Origin: Epiperipatus broadwayi
Lineage: Eukaryota > Onychophora > Udeonychophora > Euonychophora > Peripatidae
Assembly (NCBI GenBank): GCA_028023455.1
Contig: JAQFVV010000282.1
Location: forward strand, 1,027,713-1,091,712
Length of the DNA stretch: 64,000 bases
Direction: 5' to 3'
The translations under genes were made by a program, and so were the position numbers. How positions within the stretch are numbered: position 1 is the stretch's first letter; every line of letters starts with the position of its first letter. The notes beneath the pieces are model-generated. The model was not told where the DNA came from and searched no databases. It saw nothing but the letters and a program-made list of their open reading frames with translations. Shown here one piece after another: positions 1 through 9,869 of the stretch.

Positions 1-124
1 TTAATAATTTAAATTTCTTGATATCTAATAAATATAGTGAAATATGAAATATATTAAGAAGAAACATGAATCGTATAACTTCAAAATCGCATTAAAATAA
101 TCCACATAAAACAAGACCCAGGTG
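1..124 (+). mobile_element. Right end of a Tigger-like MITE, cut by the window edge
   Basis: This stretch nearly matches 14581-14706, the right end of the complete element at 13659-14706. It ends in the inverse of CACCTGGGTCTC followed by TA at 125-126. The differences are a few substitutions, for example in the GCATAAAAC block. No coding sequence is visible. The call rests on comparison with the two complete copies in this window. Confidence 0.85.
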
Positions 125-126
125 TA

Positions 127-1240
127 TATTATTTTGGAGAAATACAGACATCAATTTGTAATATTATTATTATATATATTGATTTTCTTGTGTTAAGAAT
201 TTGCAAAAATGAACAAATAATCAATGGTAGGTAAATTGTAACATATTTTGTTATAATAAAAAAAATAATATAAATAAAATTGAATATATTAGAGACAAAC
301 AAATATACAACGATAAAGTGTGACACTAAAATGAATACTACAACAATTCAAAAATATATTTGATGATAACTATTCAAATAGTGAATTATATCAAATCAAG
401 ATTACGAATTCTTGCTTATTCACTTCATCTACTTAATAGGTAACAAGATTTAAACATAAAGTGGCAGGAGTTTTTATTAGGGGAGAAGGGATGGTGGAAT
501 GGAGGGTCAATGCACTTACTTACTTTTTAGATTAAGACAAGAATAAGATGTTACCAATTAATGGATCATCTTTTCCATACTAATGGAGTTTTACAATAAA
601 TGAAATACAGTGACAAATATTAATATTTATCACAAGTAGCTTCTAAAAAATAAAAAAAGTATAAATATCTTCAAAGTTTATGTCAATAACCAAACAATAT
701 GAAATTAAAATGTTAGAACAAACATAAACAAAACAAAAATTTGATGTTTTTTCAGATATTTTATAGCATTTTTGGAAAAGGAGGACTATCATCAATTAAA
801 ATATTTAAATTTGTTCAAAATGTTTTTTTTTTTTTTTAAGTATATTCTTTTGGCATTTTTATTGAAAAATTAAATAGGATTAATACTACAGTTGATTGGC
901 TGATAACTAAATAATAAACACATTTGATATTTTCATTGGGTTTGGACTTGACTTTTTTTAAGTGATATACATTTATTATTAAATAATGTAGACTGAGAAG
1001 TTTTTAATTTAAAAATTAGCATTTTATTAAACAAAATATATTATTATATACTGTAGCATCTAGGCACATAGTCTTAAGGTAATGCAAATATAAAGCCAGT
1101 TTCCTTATAAAAAAAACTACAGACTATGCTAACAAATTAGCATCACAGTTGAGTCAATCAATCACACAGTTATTACTTCGTGCTTATTTGTCATTCAAAT
1201 ATGCAAATATTTGTTCCTCTGCGTATAGATGTGGTTTCCT
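127..1240. other. No gene seen
   Basis: A+T-rich unique sequence with scattered homopolymer runs. Short reading frames here have no recognisable motif. A block near 1058-1075 resembles part of the foldback at 42250-42270, but only over about 20 bases. Confidence 0.5.
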
Positions 1241-1244
1241 CCTT

Positions 1245-1296
1245 CTTTATAACCTAATGCAAAGTGTACTTTTAGTGAAGGCATTAGGTTATAAAG
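1245..1296. repeat. Perfect 16-bp inverted repeat (small hairpin)
   Basis: Arms 1245-1260 and 1281-1296 are exact reverse complements around a 20-nt loop. It lies just upstream of the SINE at 1315-1416. It has no recognised identity and could be a short MITE remnant. Confidence 0.7.
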
Positions 1297-1314
1297 AAAA
1301 AGAAAAATCACTTT

Positions 1315-1416
1315 TTTTCTCTCATGTGTCATAGCATCAGCCGGGAAGCAAACCTGCTAACCCAGGACAACTGCTTGTAAAGCAGCTGTCGCTGACCTCT
1401 CGACCACCAATGCTTG
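1315..1416 (-). mobile_element. tRNA-derived SINE, copy 1
   Basis: On the minus strand the copy starts CAAGCATTGGTGGTCGAGAG, a box-A-like head, passes through a GC-rich tRNA-like body with a degenerate box B, and ends in ATGCTATGACA plus an A-rich tail (T-run at 1311-1319 on the plus strand). A 15-bp direct repeat, AAGAAAAATCACTTT, flanks it at 1300-1314 and 1417-1431, so this is a retroposed copy. Related copies lie at 25200, 27613, 56052 and 62504. The D-arm wording resembles Leu/Ser-type tRNA, which is an inference. Confidence 0.8.
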
Positions 1417-1431
1417 AAGAAAAATCACTTT

Positions 1432-2610
1432 GATATGCAGATGATTGCAAATTTTAATACAATATTATATGCACAACAACATTTACATATTTACATAAAC
1501 ATATATGTAGATAAAACAATTTTTAATTATGTCATTGCATGGTTGTCAAAGCTCTCTCCCACAGTCGTTCATACTGGAGAATTGAAGAAGAAACAATATT
1601 CACTAGCCTTAATAATTTCTAAATAGCTCAGAACAGCTCAATACTCATTTACCACCAATAGTGGATGGTTAGCTGGATTGACTATTGGACAACTGTCTAA
1701 AAATGTATTTACATTTTATTTAGTCAGGTTTTGAATCCAGATCACATGGTTATGGCAGGCAAATAAACTATCTTCATATCACAAAGCATTCTATACAATA
1801 TACACAAAGTAAAAAAAATACATATATAAACTTTACCAATACAAGAAGCTAAACTCAAGAACATTGCAACAGAAGCCACATACTTAAGGCTGCCAGTTTA
1901 ATATAACAATTAATAATAATTATAAGAAAAATATAGAAGACTGTAACCAAGAAAGTAAACATTTTATATTAATAAACCAGATATTATAGACCAACAAGAT
2001 CACATGACTATCTCTGCTTACACTTAGCATATGCCATTAGAAATAACTTGCTTCATTATAACTCCAAAGCTACCTTAAGTAATTAATGGGATTCTAGATG
2101 GTAGTGTTATTATTTTCACATCCAGTACAATGATATTTTGTATGGATAAAATAGCATTTCCATTTAGCACTCAACGGTAATTCAAACAATAAATAGGTAT
2201 GGAATAGAGTAGAGAAAATTTCTCCTAACAACAAAACAAAAATTTCTGACTGAGAAAAAAAATATTATATAATATATATTGTAATCAACCAAAAATATGA
2301 TGATGGAGACTCTGTCCAATTACCGATCAAATAAGGTCGAGATTAACTTCTTAAACTCTTGGATGATCACTTTACAAGGCTTTTTATGTAAACAAATATT
2401 TATTTTAAGGCAGCCCTATATAGATATGTATTTATAACTAATCACAATAATATCTCAGGGTTCTACTATACCTTAAAGTATGATTATGGATTTATGAGAA
2501 TAAATAAATCCTATAATAGCTTTCATATTACATAAATTCAATTTTAAGTTATCTTAGGGTTATAAGGTCAAAGTATAGTAAATACTATTCTTAAAAATGT
2601 TAAATCTTTT
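1432..2610. other. No gene seen
   Basis: A+T-rich sequence without recognisable coding potential, RNA gene or repeat family shared with the rest of the window. Confidence 0.5.
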
Positions 2611-2614
2611 TTTT

Positions 2615-2643
2615 GCAGCAGCAGCAGTAGCAGTAGCAATAGC

Positions 2644-2680
<37 letters not shown>

Positions 2681-2681
2681 T
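2615..2681. repeat. (CAG/TAG)n trinucleotide microsatellite
   Basis: Imperfect CAG units grade into about 12 consecutive TAG units at 2644-2680. The minus-strand reading frame across it is only a poly-Thr/Ala translation of the repeat. Confidence 0.95.
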
Positions 2682-2689
2682 TGATATAA

Positions 2690-3275
2690 TTAAATAGTAA
2701 ACAGCATTTTATTGTACTTAATTCATATCTTAAGCAATTAAATATTCGATGAAGATGGTACAAGTGTATAAAAATAATGAACATATTTATTTATAAATTA
2801 GTAGATGATGAGTATAACTAATTAGCGACAAACACCAGATAATTAACAAAATATAGAATTAATTTATTAACCATAAAAAGTAGAAAAATATTTTAAAGAA
2901 ACGAAATAACAATAATACGTTCACCGCAATGATTATAAATATTCTTGCAATGTCTTTAATTAAGAAAATAACTCCTACATAATCAATAACTAAATGTGTG
3001 GTATATCTTGATGTGATATAAAACAAAATACTTTACTCAAGAGAGTTGTTAAGATCTATTCAAAGGACTTAATTACAAATAATGAACAAAACAAAAAAAT
3101 GTTTTATCGTACCTTTAATTAAATAATACTATCCATTTCTTCAAGGTGTCTGATTTATAAACTTAGTTATTTCATACAAGAGCAAAACATTAATCCAACT
3201 TATAATATTTTTCTTATTCCAATAAGTACTGGTAGCATTTCATAAGAAACTTATCAAGCTAACATTATGAATAAC
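2690..3275. other. No gene seen
   Basis: A+T-rich, no feature recognised. Confidence 0.5.
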
Positions 3276-3289
3276 ATGAAAATACATTA

Positions 3290-3625
3290 AGCATCACATG
3301 ATCACCATCTCTTATACTAGCACATAATTGTTTATAAACAAGGCAAAACTCTCCATGCAGTAGTGCCACTCTGCGCCAACCAGAGTAATCAATGGAAGCC
3401 AGAAGGCTTGTGCATAAAAAAATCCCTATCTAATCCTAAGATCTAGGTACAGTGGCTCTCAGATCCAAAGCTCCTCACTGTCGAAAGCCGCAAACCAGAA
3501 ACTAGTCTGGAGATATTGGATGAGTAGGCATTAGATAGGGATTTTATGCACAAGCCTTCTGGCATCCATTGATTACTCTGGTTGTCACAGGGTGGCACTA
3601 CTGTATGGAGAGTTTTGCCTTGTTT
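3290..3625. mobile_element. Family A foldback retroposon with 14-bp TSD
   Basis: The left part is an inverted family A end (CATCACATGATCACC and AAAACTCTCC blocks). The right part is a forward family A segment running through the ribozyme region to GGAGAGTTTTGCC. The exact 14-bp direct repeat ATGAAAATACATTA flanks it at 3276-3289 and 3626-3639. The hammerhead region (about 3467-3520) reads CTGTCGA in place of CTGATGA, so the ribozyme core is damaged, while GAAACTAGTC is intact. The centre is deleted compared with the 8.2 kb copy. Confidence 0.85.
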
Positions 3626-3876
3626 ATGAAAATACATTATTGTTTAACTCAACTGAACAATAACATTTATACAAGTATCCATGTCACAAGTATAATTAAA
3701 TATCTTTATAAAATCTTGAGAGTACCTATGTGGATAAATAAAAAGGGTAATATTTCAAAATATATAAATATGTACTTTAGATACCTTTAATTATAGTAAC
3801 ATAGGATTAAATTAATAGATGAATAAAATATATAAAAATGTGAGGTATTATGATTTAACTATAAATAATTATTAAT

Positions 3877-4197
3877 TATTAAGAGATCGAAAACCCAATG
3901 TATGGGTAAAAGAACAAACGGGTGTTACTGATCTCATTGAAAAAATTAAAAGATTGGAGTTGGGCTGGACATATTGCTAGAAGAGATCATAATAGATGGG
4001 CAATTGAAATTTTAAACTGGATTCCAAAAGATTGTAAAAGACCCAGAAAGAGACCACATGTGAGATGGATGGATGAAATAAGAAAATGTGCAGGGATGAT
4101 GTGGAGAAGAGAAGCTAAAGATATGGAGAAGATGGATTAAACTTGGAGAGACCTTCATCCTGCAGTGCATTGATAATGTTTGATGATGATGATGATG
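3877..4197 (+). pseudogene. 5'-truncated RTE-like LINE, C-terminal tail of reverse transcriptase ORF
   Basis: The sequence translates, with one frameshift near 3955, as a typical LINE C-terminus: WSWAGHIARRDHNRW followed by W-IP-KRPRKRPHVRWMDEIRK, a small AG--W segment and an acidic/basic end. This is the 'RW.GH..R...NR...GRP..RW.D.I' signature found at the end of RTE/BovB-type and related non-LTR retrotransposon proteins. The copy ends in a (TGA)n tail at 4181-4197. It is bounded by a 10-bp direct repeat AATTATTAAT (3867-3876 and 4198-4207), so it is a dead-on-arrival insertion of about 320 bp. The repeat is low-complexity, so the left boundary is less sure than the right. Confidence 0.8.
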
Positions 4198-4589
4198 AAT
4201 TATTAATCAAGTTTAAATATCAAGAACTTGTATACAACTTTAAATATTAAGAACTTGTATCCATAGTGCAATAAATAACACACACTTGTAGTAAATTATA
4301 ATCATAAATTTAATATACTAACTGTATATTCTCTTATTATGCCTTGTGTCTTATGAAACCCTTCAGTGAACAAGATAATTCTAAATATAACAATTAAACA
4401 AATAAGAGAAATATAGTACGTACTTACAATTTGAAATTAATTCAAAGTCTTTTAAAAAGTTCAAAATATTTATTCTAGCACAGGTTTTTTCAAAATATTT
4501 GAAAGGGATTAAATCCTTTGGCATTCAGAGTTGTAAAATCATAATGGATGAGTGAAACAAATTGTAATCCTTATAATAGAGTAAATACG

Positions 4590-4980
4590 AAGTGTCCGCT
4601 TTAAAATAGAATCTAATAGTAGTGAGTTTAAAATATTCCCAAATCACAGTAAGTTGTTTTATTTCCTAAGTGTGAAATAAAATGAGTAATCCTTTGTATC
4701 CACTAATAGTGAGTTAAAATTATCCCAGAGAATTGAAGTATGTTGTTTTATTTCCTAGGTGTGGAATGTAGTTATTAATTCCTTAAATGGTGGTATTTAT
4801 GAATTATAACTTTTCTCTAAATATTTACGAAGAGAAATCCATTCGTTAAAAATTCACTTTAATAATAATTATCCAAGATAAAGTGTTTATCCAGATGAAG
4901 ATAAAATTCATTATTTAAAATTCATTTTTAATGATAACTGTCCAATACATAGGTGTCTATCTGGAAATTTTAAGCTGTTG
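4590..4980. repeat. Two diverged tandem duplications
   Basis: A unit of roughly 95-105 bp containing TTGTTTTATTTCCTAAGTGTG occurs twice (about 4605-4700 and 4705-4790). A second unit with AAAATTCA, CTTTAATAATAA and TATCCA blocks then recurs at about 4845-4905 and 4910-4965. No family is recognised. Confidence 0.55.
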
Positions 4981-4999
4981 TAGTAATTACAACATCAAG

Positions 5000-5580
5000 C
5001 TAATATTTGGAGAATTAACCAATGAGGAGCATAGTTTAAACAAAAGTAGCAATCCTAAATTAGTTTTCGATATTCATATTTACAAGTTTTAAAATGCATT
5101 TTAGGATGGCTCGATATTTAGTCCTCCATTAAGAAGAGTCTTGAGATACATTTGCCATTAAAATGTTTATCTGGTTCTTGCATTGCAAGATTCCAATATG
5201 GCTAACTATAAATTTAATTTCAACGCAGTTCACTTAACAGTCAGTTAATAAAGAAGACTAAACAATTCTGAACATGTAGATATATTTATACGATTGCATC
5301 ACATGATTAATGAGATCATTGTTCTTTCTTAAAATTCTTCACTCTTTTGACTATGGAAAAATTTTATCACTGTAGCTAGTTTACAAAATGAAGCATGTGA
5401 CCTTTGAAAGTTTTAAGAATTTGTAGCACCAAATTTGTAATGAAATTATTTTACAATGACATATATTTTTAAATACTTTATGCATCCTATTATATTAACT
5501 AATAAAAATAAACTACATTATTTTACAAAAAAATATTTATATTGTAAATAATATTTATATACAAGTATAATATATATGCT
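5000..5580. other. No gene seen
   Basis: A+T-rich, no feature recognised. Confidence 0.5.
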
Positions 5581-5585
5581 TAACC

Positions 5586-5962
5586 TAAAGGGGATTTGAA
5601 CCCAGACTTTCAAGCTCCCTAGTCATCCACACTATCCAATATAATCGATACTAATGACCACATATATGTGAAAAAGATAAATGATTTCCAGTATATGTAT
5701 TTCATGCTAAACCAGCACTCATCAGTTGGTCCGGATCATCATCTCACACACATATATATAATCAGTGCTTGGTCTACACACTTTAATGGACAAGCTTCAA
5801 TTTTCTCCATTCTTCAACTCTTCAGCCATCCATATCTCTGAAAATCTGATGATGGAATGCTCAAACTTCTTGATTATGCCAATATTATACTCATACCCAT
5901 GTTAACCTTAAATCAATCTGACCCGTCATATTTAGGACATTAATAGTTTCAAATCCCCTTTA
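5586..5962 (-). mobile_element. Family B element with 15-bp terminal inverted repeats
   Basis: The ends TAAAGGGGATTTGAA (5586-5600) and its exact inverse (5948-5962) bound a 377-bp element with no coding capacity. A diverged copy lies at 24330-24720, and the left end recurs in the palindrome at 9749-9862. Read on the minus strand, the left end contains GGGTTCAAATCCCC, which is a good tRNA T-arm/box B. The element may therefore contain tRNA-derived sequence. The minus strand also contains CTGATGA (about 5718-5724), a 5-bp stem GUGCU/AGCAU and GAAA, a hammerhead-like layout with a poor stem III. Confidence 0.65.
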
Positions 5963-5964
5963 AT

Positions 5965-6545
5965 TACATATATTGTAAATATTAAAATAAATGATTTTGC
6001 TTATTTATTTATAAGTTCTCATTATAATTAATCTTTTATTACCAATATTAATAAATTTACCCAAGGATTTTGTGATTGTACCCTTTTACATTTAAAATAC
6101 GTTCAAGAATTATAAACATTCGTGCACACACACCTATATATTTAAATATTACGTTAAAACATTCTATCATTATCAAGTGTAATTTTAATCTTATGTGTAC
6201 ACTAATAAAGTTATTCCTATATTAATATTATTTTTAAATCATTTATTCTCATTATTGCTAGTACTATACCATTTTATTCTTTGTATAATTAAATGTAAAC
6301 GGCCATTTAAAAATGTTGTATTTATAAAATATATATGGGAAGACATCTCGGTTTAATAATTCGTCTTATAAGATAATATTATCAATAATACTAATATAAA
6401 TTTAATATTATTATTTGCAGCAAAGATATTGATAATCAATATTTTTTTTAAAAAATTGTGATTATTGTTGCCAATTCATATATTAAATTTCATTACAATA
6501 TACATAAACATATTAGTAAAGATAAAAGATATTAAAGTTATTAAA
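5965..6545. other. No gene seen
   Basis: Very A+T-rich, no feature recognised. Confidence 0.5.
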
Positions 6546-6559
6546 CAACTATTACACAT

Positions 6560-7142
6560 AAGCCAATAAACATCACATGATCAGATCCAAGGCCGGAAAC
6601 TAGTCCGGGGATATTGGATGAGTAGGCACTAGATGGGGATTTTATGCGCAAGCCTTCTGGCATCCATTGATTACTCTAGCTTGCTGCGTGTGGTAATATA
6701 TATAGTGAGTTTTGCCTGTTTTAAGAACAGTTATACACAAGCATAAGAGGAGGGAGTCATGTGATAGTGGTGGCTATGGTTATTACAGAACCAAAGGCAC
6801 CAAAATGTGTGGGTACTGAACTGGGTTCAGACCCATATCACTATATAAGCTAATGGGCTTGGATTGAAAACATTAAGGTGTTTTCAGTTTAAGACTCATA
6901 GTTTTGTAGTTAAATGGAGATAAAAGGTAGTTGCTGGAGGATTGCATTAGATCCTAAGATCTAAATGCAGTGCTCTCAGATCCAAGGCTCCTCACTGACG
7001 AAGGCCATAAGGCAGAAACTAGCCTGGGGATACTGGATGAGTAGGCACTAGATGGGGATTTTATGCACAAACCTTCTGGCATCCATTGATTACTCTAGCT
7101 TGCTGTGTGTGGCAATACGTATAGTGAGTTTTTACCTGTTTT
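6560..7142 (+). mobile_element. Family A direct tandem (two monomers) with 13-bp TSD
   Basis: Two forward family A segments lie head to tail: 6575-6730 (ribozyme region partly deleted) and 6731-7142 (complete monomer body from GGTGGCTATGG through the hammerhead to the GTGAGTTTTTACCTG end). The two GAAACTAG sites are about 420 bp apart, which gives the monomer period. The exact direct repeat AACTATTACACAT flanks the pair at 6547-6559 and 7143-7155. A tandem of ribozyme-bearing units with one target duplication is the structure expected of Penelope pseudo-LTRs or retrozymes. Confidence 0.85.
6982..7036 (+). ncRNA. Type I hammerhead ribozyme (family A), core intact
   Basis: Stem I strand CUCCUCA, then CUGACGA (position 7 of the core may be any base), stem II GGCC-AUAA-GGC, then GAAAC, a near-palindromic ACUAGC stem III, C17 and UGGGGA, which re-pairs with UCCUCA. 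Compared with the 8.86 kb copy, stem III and the outer stem I carry single changes. Activity is not known. Confidence 0.7.
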
Positions 7143-7159
7143 AACTATTACACATCTGA

Positions 7160-7880
7160 TCAATTATACACAAAATTATTAATAAGCAATTTTGTGCCTC
7201 ATAATAATTGTAGGAAAGAATAAAATATTTAAAAAATTTTAAAACCTGATTCTACGATTCTATAATTGAATTGGGGGGGGGGGGGGAGGCTTGTGGCCAA
7301 CTAAAAAAATTGATAGATATTTTTAAAAAATATGTCGAGGATTCTCAGAATTAAAGTTTTTTTTTTCACCTTTAATTTAAAGAACCTTCGGTGGCGTTTA
7401 CAGAAACTAAGCTGTCATGTTTAAAAAATTTTCTAATCAGTGACAATTTCAAATTATTACAAACATTTGCAAAATGGGCTTCAAATGATAATAATGCAAT
7501 AAATTCAAGAAATTCAAAGAAAATTATAAAATAAATACACATGATTTAAATAGATATAAGACTAAACACATATTCAAAAGAAGAATAAAAACGGATTTAT
7601 GATTCATGATGAATTCTTTGGCATAGATTGTAATCAGCATATATTTTAAACAATAAATAGTATATTTTATTTAATTTTGAATCATAATATTTTCAAAATT
7701 CTGAAAAATAATTTCTATTATCGTTTCATTCTAAAGTGAAAATTTAAAAAGTAGAGTAAAAAACAATGAAAACTGATATTTTTCATTCCAAACAAACCAT
7801 TTTAAAAGTTTTACGTTATGTGCCATTTATAAGTTAAATGTAAATATTACTTTCAAAAATCGTGCATGTACTACACCCTG
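7160..7880. other. No gene seen; G-run at 7271-7286
   Basis: A+T-rich sequence with a 16-base near-pure G homopolymer and no coding signal. Confidence 0.5.
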
Positions 7881-8198
7881 TACAGGGTGTCCCTAAGTCT
7901 GAACACATAGGCAAAAATGCAAATTTTCAAGAAATGAAATTTATTAACATTTTATTCAATTGGAATATTAAATTACATCTTCAATATAATTTCCATCATT
8001 TATGATGCAAAGGTTGATGCACTTTGCAAAATTCACATGAACTCGATGTAATAAATCCATATTGCTATCAATTTAAATACAATCACTCTTTATATGTTCA
8101 ATCAAGTGTGTTAAATCTGTGATTTTTATTGAGTACACCTTCACCACCATGGAAAAGCCAAGTGGAATCCTCCTTGGATGACGCGCATTAAATTCATC

Positions 8199-9006
8199 AC
8201 ATGATCACGTGATCATCTCTATACTAGCACATAATTGTTGTAAACAAAGGCAAAACTCTCCATACAGTAGTGCCACCCTGTGTCAAACAGAGTAATCAAT
8301 GGATGCCAGAAGGCTTGTGCATAAAATCCCTATCTAGTGCCTACTCATCCAATATCCCCAGACTAGTGTCTGGCTTGTGGCCATCATCAGTGAGGAGCCT
8401 TGGATCTGAGAGCACTGCAACTAGATCTTAGGATCTAATGCAACCCTCTAGCAGCCGCCTTTTAACTCTACTTTACTACAAAACTATGAGAATGAAATTG
8501 AAAACACAAAATATTTTCAATCTAAGCTCAATAGCTTATATAGTCATATGGGTCTGAACTCAATTCAGCACCTATACATTTTGGTGTCTTTGGCTCTTAA
8601 ACAACCATAGCCACCACTATCCTATTAGGCAGGATTGGTGTTAAACCACTAAACATCACATGATCACTATCTCTATATTAGCACATAATTGTTGTAAACA
8701 ATATATGACTATATAAGCTATTGAGCTTAGATTAAAATATTATTGTGTTTTCAATTTCATTCTCATAGTTTTGTAGTAAAGTAGAGTTAAAAGGTAGCTG
8801 CTGGAGGGTTGCATTAGATCCTAAGATCTAGGTGCAGTGCTCTCAGATCCAAGGCTCCTCACTGATGATGGCCACAAGCCAGAAACTAGTCTGGGGATAT
8901 TGGATGAGTAGGCACTAGATAGGGATTTTATGCACAAGCCTTCTGGCATCCATTGATTACTCTGTTTGGCACAGGGTGGCACTACTATATAGTTTTGCCT
9001 TTGTTT
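8199..9006. mobile_element. Family A inverted-tandem retroposon with 14-bp TSD, nested in mariner
   Basis: The order is a complete inverted monomer (8199-8645), a short second inverted end (8646-8700), and a forward monomer (8701-9006). The direct repeat GCATTAAATTCATC is exact at 8185-8198 and 9007-9020. The inverted monomer's hammerhead (about 8349-8400, minus strand) reads GACAC in place of GAAAC and is probably dead. The forward hammerhead is intact. Each monomer carries the conserved blocks AACTCTCCATACAGTAGTG, GTAATCAATGGATGCCAG and TCCTATTAGGCAGGATTGG. No protein is encoded. Confidence 0.9.
8849..8903 (+). ncRNA. Best-preserved hammerhead ribozyme of family A
   Basis: Every element of a type I hammerhead can be placed. 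Outer stem I is CCAA (8849-8852) with UUGG (8900-8903). Inner stem I is UCCUCA (8856-8861) with UGGGGA (8892-8897). The core CUGAUGA is 8862-8868. Stem II is UGGC (8869-8872), loop CACAA, GCCA (8878-8881). The core GAA is 8882-8884, stem III is the self-complementary ACUAGU (8885-8890), and the cleavage nucleotide is C8891. A 6-nt palindromic stem III cannot form a loop within one molecule, so two copies would have to pair. That matches the dimeric minimal hammerheads known from Penelope-like elements. Pairing was worked out by eye; cleavage is inferred. Confidence 0.85.
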
Positions 9007-9098
9007 GCATTAAATTCATCTGCTATCTTTTGATATACATGTATAGTTAATGAGATTTCTCATGTGTCAAGACTTATGGGAAACCCTGTATGTAATAC

Positions 9099-9262
9099 AT
9101 CGAGATTAATACTCCAACACTGATCTATTAAGTAAATAAAATACTCTCAATCCAAAGCACAAGATAAACTGTTTTGGAGAAAAACATATCTTTATCGCTT
9201 GTTCTTTGGATTGAGAGTATTTCATTTATTTAATAGACCAGTGTTGGAGTATTAATCTCGAT
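9099..9262. repeat. Foldback MITE-like hairpin, ~59-bp arms
   Basis: Arms 9099-9157 and 9204-9262 are nearly perfect reverse complements (a few mismatches) around a loop of about 46 nt. It begins 9 bp after the mariner TA. It has no coding capacity and no other copy in this window. Confidence 0.85.
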
Positions 9263-9269
9263 ATATTGT

Positions 9270-9740
9270 ATAATATTAACTGCTGAAAAGTTTGCGTCTA
9301 TACTGCGCGTGTACATTATACATACATAAACACAAATTTTTATGTTGGATAAGTTTTTATTTTCGACTAAAGAAAAATGAATTTGATATATTTCCTAATT
9401 AGTTTATTATAAAGAAATTAGCGATCAGAACATTGCATGATCTCTTATTCACATTTTCTAAAAAGAAAACCACTTAAACCTGACAAATTTTTCACTTTCA
9501 ACTAGATTTTATTTTAAAAAATATGATTTCTAATTTTTTTCAAGTATTACTTACAATTCATTCAGAATCATGTTTAATGTAAAAATCATGAGCTGTTTTT
9601 ACTTTTTTAAAACAAAAATCTGATTTTAAAAAGTTATAAAGTAATTTTTATATATGTCTAATTTGTTAAAACTCTAACTGGAAAAAAATATTAAAAGAAG
9701 ACAAATATTTGAAATGCAGGCACTCTTCACATACCTGGAG
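9270..9740. other. No gene seen
   Basis: A+T-rich, nothing recognised. Confidence 0.5.
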
Positions 9741-9748
9741 CCTAATTG

Positions 9749-9862
9749 TAAATATAGGGGATTTGAACTCAGACTTTCAAGCATCCTTCAACTATCCACG
9801 AATGAGATAGTGTGGATAGTTGAAGGATGCTTGAAAGTCTGAGTTCAAATCCCCTATATTTA
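9749..9862. repeat. Perfect 51-bp inverted repeat made of family B ends
   Basis: Arms 9749-9799 and 9812-9862 are identical in inverse orientation, with a 12-nt loop. Each arm is a copy of the left end of family B (GGGGATTTGAACTCAGACTTTC), and read outward it contains a tRNA T-arm-like GAGTTCAAATCCCC. Zero mismatches over 51 bp suggests a recent inverted duplication or gene-conversion event. Confidence 0.95.
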
Positions 9863-9869
9863 AAAGAAG

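Larger units (their letters stand above)
7883..9088 (-). mobile_element. Tc1/mariner-type (IS630 superfamily) element, internally interrupted
   Basis: The terminal inverted repeats start CAGGGTGTCCCTAAGTCT (7883) and are mirrored by AGACTTATGGGAAACCCTG (ends 9088). TA lies on both sides (7881-7882 and 9089-9090). On the minus strand 7990-8130 translates as ITDLTHLIEHIKSDC, then NMDLLHRVHVNFAKC and GNYIED. This is the C-terminus of a mariner/IS630-like DDE transposase. Only about 400 bp of the element remains. A family A retroposon (8199-9006) was inserted near its right end, so the mariner copy is older than that insertion. The catalytic DDE residues are missing. Confidence 0.8.

Noticed and set aside
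3922-4140. Free-standing small gene of 72 codons
   Set aside because: It is the tail of a truncated LINE with a TGA microsatellite end and flanking repeat, not a host gene.
6560-7142. CRISPR-like or satellite interpretation of the direct repeats
   Set aside because: Only two long units enclosed by a single target duplication; the same units are dispersed singly and inverted, as for a transposable element.
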